NCBI GenBank assembly: GCA_031428695.1
Contig: JANOYE010000039.1
Span: 1 to 24,864 of the forward strand
Source: JANYCG01 sp031428695
Lineage (GTDB): Bacteria; Pseudomonadota; Gammaproteobacteria; Burkholderiales; Burkholderiaceae_C
Direction of reading: 5' to 3'
DNA: 24,864 bases
Position 1 is the first letter of the stretch; every line of letters starts with the position of its first letter. The position numbers and the translations under genes are program-made. Positions 1-8,600 of this stretch are shown one piece after another. The notes beneath the pieces are model-generated. The model searched no databases and was not told the origin of the DNA. It saw only the letters and a list, made by a program, of their open reading frames with translations.

Positions 1-270
1 CGCGATCAACACGTTCAAAGCAAACTGCTGCGCTTTTTTGTCACTCGGCAGCGCAACGAGTGTGGCGCGGATTTTTTGCCAATAAACCAGAATCACCGCG
101 AAGATGGCGCCAGTCTGGATGGCGATGTCAAACACCTTGCCCTTCTCGTCGTCAAAACCGAGCAAGGCGCCGGCCAGTATCAAATGGCCTGTGGACGAGA
201 TCGGCAAAAACTCGGTCAAGCCTTCGACCACGCCCATCACGGCGGCTTTGAACAATAAGACAAAATCCAC
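1..270 (-). CDS. uppP: Undecaprenyl-diphosphatase UppP/BacA, N-terminal 90 residues (truncated by window edge)
   Basis: Integral membrane phosphatase that converts undecaprenyl pyrophosphate to undecaprenyl phosphate, recycling the lipid carrier for peptidoglycan and other envelope glycans. The visible N-terminus carries the family signature: Glu16, Glu20 and His29 within EGLTEFLPISSTGH, followed by a hydrophobic stretch. These residues correspond to the catalytic acidic/His cluster of BacA enzymes. The GTG at 270 is chosen because an AGGAG Shine-Dalgarno lies 5 nt upstream on the minus strand and the reading frame continues to the window edge; an internal ATG (Met12) has no comparable RBS. 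The C-terminal part lies outside the window. It is divergent from the DUF2306 gene at 484. Family assignment is secure. Confidence 0.93.
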   Translation of the reverse strand, partial: MDFVLLFKAAVMGVVEGLTEFLPISSTGHLILAGALLGFDDEKGKVFDIAIQTGAIFAVILVYWQKIRATLVALPSDKKAQQFALNVLIA

Positions 271-273
271 GGG

Positions 274-290
274 CGCTCCTTTAAAGAGCG
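274..290 (-). promoter_or_regulatory. Near-palindrome enclosing the uppP Shine-Dalgarno
   Basis: CGCTC-CTTTAAA-GAGCG on the plus strand is a 17-nt near-perfect palindrome (one extra C). The AGGAG ribosome-binding site of uppP lies within its arm, so in the mRNA the SD could pair with the CGCTC arm. The palindrome is seen directly; any control of translation is inference. Confidence 0.35.
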
Positions 291-483
291 GGGATTATCG
301 CTGGCGGCTTCAGCCGTCAGCCCGCCCACTCGCCGCTGCACCCGCACTACCGGCCAACCGCCCCGGCATTTCACGCCGCCATTTTGCTGCTCAGGTCACA
401 AACAGGGCATTTCGTCGCAAAGCGCTGGGCGCGCCTCGCTGCCGCTGGCAAAGTCCGTTCCATTGATTTTTCAGGAGCGCACC

Positions 484-909
484 ATGTCACTTACACCGAT
501 CGTTGCCATCCACATGACAGCCGCCATTCTGGCCATCGCCACCGGCCCCATCGCACTGTGGGCGCGCAAAAGCCGCCTCCAGCGCCCCCGCTTGCACCGC
601 GCCTTCGGTTACGGCTGGGTCACCTTGATGCTGGTAGCGGCTATTTCGGCGATCTTCATCCGCAGTGAAATCGGCTTGCACGTGCCGTTTGGCAACTTGT
701 CTTTCAGCCCCATCCACCTGCTGATTCCGGTGGTGCTGGCCATGCTGTTTGTGGCGTTTCGCTTCCTCATCAAAGGCAACATTCGGGGCCACCGCTTGAC
801 GATGGTGAACCTGTACATCGGGGCTTGCCTGGTGGCGGGCTTTTTCACCCTCGCGCCGAACCGCTACCTCGGCAGATTGGTTTGGGGTGAGTGGCTGGGT
901 TGGGCCTAA
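484..909 (+). CDS. DUF2306 family membrane protein
   Basis: A 141-residue small integral membrane protein with four predicted hydrophobic helices (roughly residues 5-22, 40-58, 76-95 and 109-128). Conserved features of the DUF2306 family are visible: the LHRAFGYGWV segment, the SPIH motif before the third helix, and the GNIRGHRLTM segment after it. The family's function is unknown. The start at 484 is preferred over an in-frame ATG at 463 because AGGAG sits 6 nt upstream of 484. It stands alone between uppP (divergent) and the AT-rich spacer at 911-1050. Confidence 0.8.
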   Translation: MSLTPIVAIHMTAAILAIATGPIALWARKSRLQRPRLHRAFGYGWVTLMLVAAISAIFIRSEIGLHVPFGNLSFSPIHLLIPVVLAMLFVAFRFLIKGNIRGHRLTMVNLYIGACLVAGFFTLAPNRYLGRLVWGEWLGWA

Positions 910-910
910 T

Positions 911-1050
911 TTCTAGTTTATTAATTATTTTATCTTGTAAATAGTAAATAAATATAGTTATTTTACTTAAATAAACATAGCAAATTATCTAATATTTACG
1001 TGACTTAAGTACCATTTATTTCTTCATACATTTTTACACATTATTTATAC
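911..1050. other. Sharply bounded AT-rich intergenic segment (about 17% GC)
   Basis: Hand count gives 24 G+C in 140 bases, while the genes on both sides are GC-rich. It starts right after the stop codon of the DUF2306 gene and ends directly before the ATG at 1052. No ORF of note is present. Several TATAAT-like hexamers could serve as a promoter for the downstream gene, but none stands out with a -35. Confidence 0.8.
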
Positions 1051-1051
1051 C

Positions 1052-1627
1052 ATGATCATCCAACTCATCACCCAACACCCCGAATCCATCTTGGAAATCG
1101 TCAAACGCACGCCCACCTGGGTCTGGGGCCTCTTCGCGGCCCTGCTGGCGCTGGGCCTCAGCCAATTGCGCGACCAGCAGCCGAGTCTTCGGCGCGTCAC
1201 TTTGGTGCCCATCGGCATGATGGTTTTTGGCCTCTACGGCCTGTGGTCGGCGTTTGGCAGCAGCCCGCAAATCGCGGCGGTGATGCTGATTTGGCTGGCC
1301 GCCACACTCCTGGTCAGCGGCGCGATGTTGTTTCTCCCCGTCCGCTCAAAGGCCCGTTTTGAAGCGGCCACGGCGCAGTTCTCGGTGCCCGGCAGCGTGG
1401 TGCCGCTGGTGTTGATTCTGGGCATTTTCATGACCAAATACCTCGCCGGTGTCGAGCTGGGCATGAACCCCAGCGTGGCTCGTGACGCCAGTTTTGCCCT
1501 GCCCATCGGCCTGCTCTACGGCGCGTTCAACGGCCTTTTTGCCGCCCGGGCGCTGCGCCTGATTCGCCTGGCCCGCCTCGCTGCGCCCCATCGGGCGGGC
1601 GCTCGCCAAATGACACAGGGAGCCTGA
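1052..1627 (+). CDS. DUF6622-like integral membrane protein
   Basis: A 191-residue protein with about five hydrophobic segments (roughly 20-37, 50-65, 75-97, 110-130 and 147-168). The N-terminal RTPTWVWGLFAALLALG segment resembles the start of proteins annotated DUF6622 in proteobacteria, often encoded near regulators or transporters. No catalytic motif is visible. The ATG at 1052 directly follows the AT-rich spacer, and no convincing Shine-Dalgarno precedes it. The stop is 3 nt before the next gene's ATG, and that gene's RBS (GGGAG at about 1619) lies inside this gene, so the two are almost certainly co-transcribed. The domain label is from memory of the family pattern and is moderately certain; membrane location is clear. 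Confidence 0.65.
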   Translation: MIIQLITQHPESILEIVKRTPTWVWGLFAALLALGLSQLRDQQPSLRRVTLVPIGMMVFGLYGLWSAFGSSPQIAAVMLIWLAATLLVSGAMLFLPVRSKARFEAATAQFSVPGSVVPLVLILGIFMTKYLAGVELGMNPSVARDASFALPIGLLYGAFNGLFAARALRLIRLARLAAPHRAGARQMTQGA

Positions 1628-1630
1628 ACC

Positions 1631-2623
1631 ATGACACGCGCCGAACGCCTGGGCGGCCTGGCTTTTCTCGCACTCAGCGCGCTGGCCGCACTGGCCGCAG
1701 GTGTGATGACGTTGGCCGTCACTTTCGGCGGCCCCAAACCCATCGCCGCGCTGGAGAGCATCAATTCGCCTTTTAAAGGCCTGGACTACCGCCAGATGCC
1801 CGCCATCAGCCGCTTCACGGCGCGCGACGGCACGGCGCTGGCTTACCGGCATTACGCCGCCACCCCGGCCTCAGCGACCACCAACGCAGCCGCGCCCCGC
1901 CGCATCGTGCTGGTGCACGGCTCCTCGGCCAGCAGCCGCTCTTTGCACCCGATGGCGCTGGCGCTGGTGGCCGGTGGCTTCGCGGTAGACGTGCTCGATA
2001 TGCGTGGCCATGGCGACTCGGGCACGCGCGGCCACATCGCCTACATCGGCCAGCTCGAAGACGACGTCGCCGATTTCATGAAAACCGTGCCGCACGCCGG
2101 GCCCAACACCCTGCTCGGGTTCTCGGCGGGCGCCGGTTTTGTGCTGCGGTTTTCAGCATCTCCCCAAACCGCCCTGTTTGACCGTTACGTCTTGCTCGCG
2201 CCCTTTTTGGTGCAAGCGCCCACGAACAAACCGGGCAGCGGCTGGGCCTCGGTGGGGCTGCCGCGCTTCATCGCGCTGACGGTGCTCAACCGCTTTGGCA
2301 TTGAGCGCTGGAACGATTTGCCAGTGGCGCAATTTGCGTTGACCGCCGAAGCCGCCAAATTCCTCACCACGGGTTATTCCTACGCGCTGGCGACCAATTT
2401 TGGCACGCACCTGGATTACGCCGACGACATCCGGCGCGCGCCCGCCAACTTGAAGTTGATCGCAGGTGTGGACGACGAGTTGATGTTCCCCGAGCGTTAT
2501 GCCGACGTGTTCAAAGCCGCTGGCAAAGACCATGCTGTGACCCTGGTGCCCGGCGCCAACCACATCGGATTGACGCTCAACGCGCCTGCGCTGGCGGCGA
2601 TTGTGGCGGCGTGCCGGGACTGA
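1631..2623 (+). CDS. Alpha/beta hydrolase (lysophospholipase/monoacylglycerol-lipase-like), membrane-anchored or exported
   Basis: A 330-residue alpha/beta-fold hydrolase. An N-terminal hydrophobic segment (residues 8-31) suggests a membrane anchor or uncleaved signal. The core begins near residue 62 (FTARDGTALAYRHY), with the oxyanion-hole HGSSAS at 96-101, the RGHGDSG strand-turn typical of lysophospholipases at 125-131, and the nucleophile elbow GFSAG at 163-167 (Ser165). The likely acid is Asp281 or Asp282 in GVDDELMFP, and the base is His311 in GANHIG. A complete triad is therefore present. The substrate is unknown; ester or acylglycerol hydrolysis is inferred. It lies 3 nt behind the DUF6622-like gene, implying a two-gene operon. 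Confidence 0.85.
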   Translation: MTRAERLGGLAFLALSALAALAAGVMTLAVTFGGPKPIAALESINSPFKGLDYRQMPAISRFTARDGTALAYRHYAATPASATTNAAAPRRIVLVHGSSASSRSLHPMALALVAGGFAVDVLDMRGHGDSGTRGHIAYIGQLEDDVADFMKTVPHAGPNTLLGFSAGAGFVLRFSASPQTALFDRYVLLAPFLVQAPTNKPGSGWASVGLPRFIALTVLNRFGIERWNDLPVAQFALTAEAAKFLTTGYSYALATNFGTHLDYADDIRRAPANLKLIAGVDDELMFPERYADVFKAAGKDHAVTLVPGANHIGLTLNAPALAAIVAACRD

Positions 2624-2783
2624 GCCGCCAACCCGCTATCCACTCAGCCGCAATTCGCGCCCTGAAGCCTGCATTTCGCACCTCTGGCCCGGCGCTTCAT
2701 CGCAAACACATCGCAGGCCGAACCGGCCCCAGGCAAAGTCCATCCATCGCAAACCCACAACGCCCACTTGAAAGGAATTCACC

Positions 2784-3101
2784 ATGAGCCGCACTGAACA
2801 CAACACCCACGACCTGGACCGCATGGCGAACAAACGCGCCGGGCGCAAGATGGGCTGGTACCTGCACGCAGTGGTCTTCGTTCTGGTCAACCTCGGGCTG
2901 ATCGCCATGGCGGCCCTGGGCGGTTATCACTGGCACATTTTCCAGGGCATCGGGTGGGCACTGGGCCTGTTCATTCATGGCCTATTGGTTTTCGTTTTCA
3001 TGCCCGGCAATGGCTTGCGCGAGCGCATGGTTGAACGCGAGCGCGCACTATTGACGGTACAACTGGCGGCACAACCCTCGTTTCAGCGCGACCCCTGGTA
3101 A
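2784..3101 (+). CDS. 2TM domain-containing protein (first paralog)
   Basis: A 105-residue protein with a charged N-terminus (LDRMANKRAGRKMGWY), two hydrophobic helices (roughly 27-46 and 51-72), and a basic/acidic tail ending in RERMVERERALL. This matches the small 2TM domain, which is recurrently encoded with LytS-type kinases and LytTR regulators. The RBS AAAGGA lies about 8 nt upstream of the ATG. It shares clear motifs with the next gene: the KRAGxKMGWYxHA block, LVN in helix 1, and GLRERMVxRER. Tandem duplication is likely. It probably modulates or accompanies the downstream two-component pair at the inner membrane; this is inference from context. Confidence 0.8.
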   Translation: MSRTEHNTHDLDRMANKRAGRKMGWYLHAVVFVLVNLGLIAMAALGGYHWHIFQGIGWALGLFIHGLLVFVFMPGNGLRERMVERERALLTVQLAAQPSFQRDPW

Positions 3102-3133
3102 TCAGCAGCAATGTTGGCATGCGCCTCAAACCC

Positions 3134-3139
3134 TAGAAT
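3134..3139 (+). promoter_or_regulatory. Candidate -10 element TAGAAT for the second 2TM gene
   Basis: TAGAAT ends 9 nt before the ATG at 3149, and no Shine-Dalgarno lies between, suggesting a near-leaderless transcript. A -35-like TTGGCA is at 3114-3119, but the 14-nt spacing is short. This would let the second 2TM gene plus kinase and regulator be transcribed separately from the first 2TM gene. Confidence 0.35.
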
Positions 3140-3148
3140 CCCTTCACG

Positions 3149-3457
3149 ATGAATGCCCCGATGACCGACGAAGAAATTGACCGCTTGGCCCGCAAACGCG
3201 CGGGGGCGAAGATGGGCTGGTACGCCCACGCCACGGTATACCTGCTGGTCAACATTTTCCTTTTTGCGATCTCTGCTGATGGCTTTGGGCAGGGCAGGCG
3301 CCCTTGGTCGATCTACCCTGCGCTGGGCTGGGGGTTGGGGCTGGCCTTGCATGGCGTGTCGGTGTTCTTGATAGGCGCGGGAAGCGGCATGCGCGAACGC
3401 ATGGTGCAGCGTGAACGCGAACGATTGCAGCGGCAGAACAATGGCTCAGATGGCTGA
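3149..3457 (+). CDS. 2TM domain-containing protein (second paralog)
   Basis: A 102-residue paralog of the preceding gene. The N-terminal block IDRLARKRAGAKMGWYAHA is followed by two hydrophobic helices (roughly 27-45 and 57-75), then GMRERMVQRERERLQ. Two candidate starts exist (3149 and 3161); 3149 is taken because it follows the -10-like hexamer at leaderless distance. It is followed 36 nt later by the histidine kinase, so it is likely part of a 2TM-kinase-regulator operon. Its role is not established; small 2TM proteins beside LytS/LytTR systems may act as membrane partners, but nothing here proves it. Confidence 0.8.
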   Translation: MNAPMTDEEIDRLARKRAGAKMGWYAHATVYLLVNIFLFAISADGFGQGRRPWSIYPALGWGLGLALHGVSVFLIGAGSGMRERMVQRERERLQRQNNGSDG

Positions 3458-3493
3458 AACCCTTCCTGAAGGCGGGGGCGCGGGGGCCACGCA

Positions 3494-4525
3494 ATGAAGA
3501 TCGACTGGCTCGAAAAGCTGCGTTTCTACCTGCAGGTGATGGCCTTTTGCCTGGCCATTTCAGCGATTCAGTTTGCTTTCCAGCCTGAGCGGCCTTACGT
3601 TGTGCCGCTCGTGTATTCGGTGTTGATCGGCGGCTTCACCTGGGCGTTGATTGATTTTGGCCGCCATTTTTTCCCCTCCAGCTCCGGCACCGGCTGGCCC
3701 ACCGGCATGGGCGCGGTGGCTTTGCCCCTGGGCGGGATCGTGATGGGTTACTTGATTGGCACCGCGTTGTCCGACGCCTGGTTTGGCTGGTCATCGTGGG
3801 ACGGCCATTCGCAATCGCAGTTGCGCGTCTCCCTTTTGATCACGGCGCTGGCCGGTATTGTCTGCACCTACTATTTTTACAACCGAGGCAAGAGTGCCTA
3901 CCTCGAAACCAAGGTGTCGGAGGTCAGCCGCCAGGCCACCGAATCGAAACTCAGGCTTTTGCAAGCGCAGATCGAACCCCACATGCTGTTCAACACGCTG
4001 GCCAATCTGCGCGTGCTGATTGCCACAGACCCGGCGCGGGCGCTCACCATGCTTGACCACCTGAACAGCTACCTGCGCTCGACGCTGGGCGCCACGCGGG
4101 CCTGCGCCCATTCACTGCAAACCGAATTCGACCGCCTGCGCGACTACCTGGAGCTGATGGCCATCCGCATGGGCACCCGCCTTCGTTACGCGCTGGAGCT
4201 CCCGCCCGAACTCGCTGGCCTTCAGGTGCCGCCGCTGCTGCTGCAACCGCTGGTTGAAAACGCCATCAAACACGGGCTGGAACCGGCGGTTGGCGGCGGT
4301 TCGATCACGGTGGCCGCTTCGTTGGCCGCCGGCAGGCTGACGTTAACCGTCGCCGACACCGGCGTCGGGTTGAAAAACGGCTCGGCCTCGACCGGTTTTG
4401 GCTTGGCACAGGTGCGTGAACGCCTGCACACCCTGCATGGCCATCAAAACCTGCTGCAAATCATGCCGAACACTGGCGGCGGCACGCGCGTCTCGATCAC
4501 CCTGCCCCAGGCCAGCCCGCCATGA
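3494..4525 (+). CDS. LytS/AlgZ-type sensor histidine kinase
   Basis: A 343-residue inner-membrane histidine kinase. It has an N-terminal membrane domain with about four hydrophobic segments (roughly 15-30, 37-55, 73-92 and 112-129), a short coiled linker, then the His_kinase domain with the phospho-accepting His163 in QIEPHMLFNTLANL. The HATPase domain has an N-box QPLVENAIKHG (251-261), G1 box DTGVG (289-293 region) and G2 box GFGLAQVRERL (301-311). All catalytic boxes are present, so it should autophosphorylate and pass the phosphate to the LytTR regulator whose gene overlaps its stop codon by ATGA. There is no large periplasmic sensor domain, so the signal is probably sensed within the membrane. 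Confidence 0.93.
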   Translation: MKIDWLEKLRFYLQVMAFCLAISAIQFAFQPERPYVVPLVYSVLIGGFTWALIDFGRHFFPSSSGTGWPTGMGAVALPLGGIVMGYLIGTALSDAWFGWSSWDGHSQSQLRVSLLITALAGIVCTYYFYNRGKSAYLETKVSEVSRQATESKLRLLQAQIEPHMLFNTLANLRVLIATDPARALTMLDHLNSYLRSTLGATRACAHSLQTEFDRLRDYLELMAIRMGTRLRYALELPPELAGLQVPPLLLQPLVENAIKHGLEPAVGGGSITVAASLAAGRLTLTVADTGVGLKNGSASTGFGLAQVRERLHTLHGHQNLLQIMPNTGGGTRVSITLPQASPP

Positions 4526-5361
4526 GCCGCCCCGCCGCCACCGCCCTGATCGCCGAAGACGAGCCGCTGCTGGCCGCCGCGCTCAAAGCCGAGCTGGCCC
4601 TGGCCTGGCCTGAGTTGCAAATCGTGGCCACGGTGGGCGACGGCCACAGTGCCGTCGCCAAAGCGCTGGAACTGAAACCTGACGTGCTGTTTTTTGACAT
4701 TCAAATGCCGGGGCAAAACGGGCTCGACGCTGCGCTTGAATTGGCCGACGAATGGCCCGAGCCCGGCGCTGCCGCCAATTCAGGCAAACCCTTTCCGGCC
4801 CTGGTTTTTGTTACCGCGTATGACCAATACGCCGTGCAGGCGTTTGAGGCGCAAGCGGTGGACTATCTCTTAAAGCCAATAAATCAATTTAGACTAAATA
4901 AAACTGTAAATAAACTGATATCAAGTCACATAAATAGGTCATATTCAGCTTCTATTTTTGATGATATTATTGACAAACTTAGAGCTATTTCAGGTACAAA
5001 ACAGAAAATAACCGACAATTTTTTGACAGTCATTCAAGCCAGTGTCGGCAGCACGATTCACTTGGTCAAGGTGTCTGATGTGGCGTGTTTTGAGGCGGCC
5101 GACAAATATGTGCGGGTGGTGAGCCGCCCCACCGGTGGCAAGGCGGGCCGCGAGTACCTGATTCGCACCCCGCTTAAAGAATTGCTGCCGCAGCTTGACT
5201 CCGCTGTTTTCTGGCAAGTGCACCGGGGCTCCGTGGTGCGGGCCGAGTGCATCGAGCTGGTCAGCCGAGACGAGGCGGGCAAACTCTGGCTCACGCTGCA
5301 AGGTGTTGCGCAAAAAATGGCCGTCAGCCGCCTCTACGCGCACCAGTTCAAGGCGATGTAA
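4522..5361 (+). CDS. LytTR-family response regulator (AlgR/LytR-like)
   Basis: A 279-residue regulator. The receiver domain spans residues 6-125, with acidic pocket Glu12-Asp13, phospho-acceptor Asp59 in FFDIQMPG, Thr98 and Lys118 (LLKPI). After a linker (about 125-165), a LytTR DNA-binding domain occupies about 167-277, with FEAADKYVRVV and VHRGSVVRAECI. It is the partner of the overlapping kinase (ATGA overlap), so the two are translationally coupled. Codons for residues about 115-171 (end of receiver plus linker) are markedly AT-rich, including AGA, ATA and TTA codons otherwise scarce here, yet the frame is intact and key residues are kept. The nearest downstream gene is the giant TPS exoprotein, a possible target; this is inference from position only. 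Confidence 0.93.
   Translation: MSRPAATALIAEDEPLLAAALKAELALAWPELQIVATVGDGHSAVAKALELKPDVLFFDIQMPGQNGLDAALELADEWPEPGAAANSGKPFPALVFVTAYDQYAVQAFEAQAVDYLLKPINQFRLNKTVNKLISSHINRSYSASIFDDIIDKLRAISGTKQKITDNFLTVIQASVGSTIHLVKVSDVACFEAADKYVRVVSRPTGGKAGREYLIRTPLKELLPQLDSAVFWQVHRGSVVRAECIELVSRDEAGKLWLTLQGVAQKMAVSRLYAHQFKAM
4863..5035 (+). other. AT-rich intragenic patch within the LytTR regulator gene
   Basis: Hand count over 4861-5040 gives 51 G+C of 180 (28%), while the 60-nt blocks immediately before and after each give 34 of 60 (57%). Boundaries are abrupt. The patch encodes the last receiver strand/helix and the inter-domain linker without breaking the frame. It is a candidate recombinant mosaic or retained ancestral segment. 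Confidence 0.8.
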
Positions 5362-5649
5362 AGCTGCGGCCTATCTGCCGTAGGCGCTGGATTGTGGCCG
5401 CTCGGCGGCGCCATTAAATCTACCTTTGTGATTTTCCTGCCAACCAGAAACAGGCTCTGAAAGGTGATTTGCGCACAGCCGGTTTGTTAAATAGTTGACA
5501 AATCAAAGGCCTGATGGCGCGTAACAATTTACACACATAATCTCCATAGATGTAGTATTGAGTTTCAAACAATTACAGACTTCGCGATTTAGTTCACAGT
5601 GTTTGGTAGGCGACCTCGGTGCAGAGGCCGTGTTCTGGAGGGTTCGACG
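5362..5649 (+). promoter_or_regulatory. Intergenic control region upstream of the TPS operon
   Basis: These 288 nt hold no credible gene. Two GC-rich inverted repeats occur early (GCCTA/TAGGC at 5369-5385 and GCCGC/GCGGC at 5397-5409) but lack a T-tract, so a terminator after the regulator gene is uncertain. The second half is AT-richer. An imperfect palindrome lies at 5483-5502, a -35-like TTTACA at 5528-5533, and a -10-like TAGTAT at 5553-5558 (19-nt spacer). A strong RBS GGAGGG (5637-5642) sits 7 nt before the ATG at 5650. An untranslated leader of roughly 85 nt would follow if that promoter is right. Confidence 0.4.
5483..5502. promoter_or_regulatory. Imperfect palindrome, candidate operator
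   Basis: TTTGTTAA-ATAG-TTGACAAA: 8-nt arms matching at 7 of 8 positions around a 4-nt centre, upstream of the TPS operon. The right arm contains a perfect TTGACA, but no -10 lies at 16-18 nt from it. It could be a dimeric regulator site. It does not match a LytTR site that I can defend. Confidence 0.35.
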
Positions 5650-8600
5650 ATGGCTCATACAAAATCAAGGCCGAGCGTGGCGCGTCGAGGCACTGCCCTT
5701 GCCGTCGCCATTCAACTCGCCTTTGGCCCCGGCATCAATTCCATCGCGCAGGCCGGGCCGGTGTTGCCACAAGGCGCATCGGTTGTTAACGGCCAGGTCA
5801 ACATCAGCAACCCCACGGCCAGCAGCATGCAGATCACTGCCAGCGGCGGGGCCATCGTCAACTGGCGCGCATTCTCCATAGGCGCAGGCGGCTTGGTGCA
5901 AATCGGTTTGCCCTCGGCCACCAGCGCCATGCTCAACCGTGTGACCGGCGCTGAGGCGTCGCAATTGCTCGGCGCGTTGCAAAGCAATGGCCGTGTTTTC
6001 CTCATCAACCCGAATGGCATCGTGGTGGGCGCCGGCGCACGCATCGACACCCACAGTTTTGTGGCTTCAACGCTTGACATGGCCGACAGCGACTTCCTCG
6101 CGGGCAAACTGCGGTTTCTCGCGGCGCCCGGCGCGGGCAGCATTCGCAATGATGGCGTCATCACCGCCGGGCCGGGCGGGCGCATTGCGCTGATCGCGCC
6201 TGACATTCAAAACACCGGCATCATCCAGGCGCCAGGCGGGCAAATTTTGCTGGCTGCGGGGCGCAAGCTGGAAATATCGAGCCTTGATTTTGAAGGCGTC
6301 ACGTTTGAGATCCAAGCGCCGACCGATTCGGTGCTGAACCTGGGCAAACTGCTGGCCGACAACGGTGCAGTGTCGGCCTTCGCTGGCAGCCTGCGCAACA
6401 GCGGCGAAATCCGCGCCTCAAGAATGTTGCGTGATGCGGATGGCAGCATCCGCCTGCAAGGCAGCAACGAAGTCATCATCACCGGCGACAGCGTCATCCG
6501 GGCCGACGGCTCGGGCAGTGGCGTTGCCGGCGGCAACATCAAAATTCAAAGCGCCAACGGCACGACTCGGGTGGCCGGTGTGGTTTCAGCCACCGGTGCA
6601 GACGGCAAAGGCGGCGACATCCAGCTGCTGGGCGACCGCGTTGCCGTAGAAACCGGTGCGCGCGTGGACACCTCGGGCAGCGCGGGTGGCGGGCAGATTC
6701 TGGTGGGTGGCGACTTCCAAGGAACAAATACAGCAGTGCAAAACGCCAAACGCGTCTACGTGGCGGCTGATGCCCAGTTGAAAGCCGACGCCACAGGCAA
6801 CGGTGACGGCGGCAAAGTCATCGTCTGGGCCGACGAAAACACCCGTTATTTTGGCAACCTCTCAGTGCGCGGCGGAGCCAGTGGCGGCAATGGCGGCTTC
6901 GCCGAAGTCTCCGGCAAAAAGAATCTGGAATTTGCTGGTGGGGCTGACCTGGCCGCGCCTGCCGGTCAAAGCGGCACGCTGCTGCTGGATCCGCTGGACA
7001 TTTTGGTGTCGACCGGGGGCGGCATTCTGCCGTCTGTGGTGGACCAATTCAGCGACTTCGCTGGCAACGTCGTCACAATTTCTCCCACCAAGATCGCTGC
7101 GATCAACGGCAGCGTCGTGTTGCAGGCCGAGCGCGACATCTACTTCATGGATCCCGTTGCCATGACAGCAGCAGGCGCCGGGCTGACGGCCACCGCAGGC
7201 GGCGCCACGTTCGATTCTGCCAACGGCGGCCAGATCTTTTTGAACCAGAACATCAGCACCACCGGTGGCGCGGTGACGATGCGGGCCGTTGGCATTTCCG
7301 GCGCGGGCACGATCACCACCACTGGGGGCGCGGTAGATTTGATGACCTCGGGCACCTTGAGTTATTCCAGTGCCATCAGTTCCGCCGGCGGCGCGGTCAA
7401 ATTAACCTCCACTCTGGGTTCCGTAAACGATGCCCAAGTGGATGCGGGGTCGGGTTCAATCCAAGTAACCGGGAAAACCGGTATTGCCAGAACTGGCAAT
7501 GTCAACGGAACCGGAGTGTTCACAACTACCGGTGATGCATCTTTCACCACCACGCAAGGTGGCGTCCTCGGCATTCGGGCAACGGCGAACACCGTTAATA
7601 TTGCCGCAACCGGGGGCGCTGTCAGCGCGTCAGTGAATGCCGCGAACCGGATCAACGCCAGTTCGTCCAATTCCACGGTGGTTTTGAGCAATATTGGCGG
7701 GCCGCTTCGGATCGGAAACGTCAGCAGCAATTCGATTGTGGAGTTCATATCCAGCGGCGGCATCGAACAGGCGCCGGGCGGTTTGATCACAACGCCATTT
7801 TTGGATGTGCTTGCGTCCAACAGCGCTGCCACAACGGGTTCTGCGGCAGCGCCATTGCGGGTTGCGCTTCCTGCGCAGTCCCCAACGCTGGACTTGCGGC
7901 TGGAAGACCAGGCGGCGCCCGCCTACGTCGATCTGGTGGGCAGCCCGGCGCTTTCCCGCCTGCACCTCACTGGAACCGTTGCAGGACTCGGCGGAACCAC
8001 CATAACCGGTGCCAGCAATTTGCCGGTTTTGGCATTGTCGAACGGCGGGTCGGTGCTTAACGCCAATGCCACCTCTAGCGGTGGCCTGATGACAGGCTTC
8101 GTCTTGAGCGTCTCCAATGGCGGCCTGAATTCGACCATTTTGGATTTGGCCAGCGCGAACGTCTCGTTGTCCAGTCAAGGCCCCATGGCGCTGAGCAATG
8201 TGGTGAGCACAAGCCTGAATGCCAATGCAGCCGGCCCGGTGACCATTGGCACGGCCACGACCACGGGCGCCAGCGGCATCGTGGTGAACGCCCAAAAATG
8301 CAATTTGAGCTTCTCGGCGTGTACGGATGTGAGCCCCATTGCCGCGGGCACACTGGTTGCGGGCGGCACGGGCAGCATTCAATTGACATCGAGGGACAAT
8401 GGCGACATCAGCGCCACCAACGTGTCGGCCGTCGGCGGGTCAGTTTTCGTGAATGCGGGATCGGTCTACACCAACTCGTCAGATCGCGGCCCCAACTTCA
8501 ACAAGCGCTTCGTCACAGCGGGCCATATCAATTTGGGCACGGTTGTCGCTGGTGGTTCGTTCCAGGCCATCAACCGCGGGGCAGGCAACATCACAATTGC

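Noticed and set aside
104..466. Plus-strand ORFs across the uppP start and its upstream region
   Set aside because: They are shadows opposite the recognisable UppP N-terminus and lack RBS and family features.
5599..5649. Upstream in-frame ATG giving 17 more residues to TpsA
   Set aside because: The extension is Arg/Gly-rich and would precede the signal peptide. GGAGGG is correctly spaced for 5650.
5580..5649. Possible riboswitch or c-di-GMP aptamer in the tpsA leader
   Set aside because: GC-rich stems are present, but the conserved core bases of known aptamers such as GEMM are not there.
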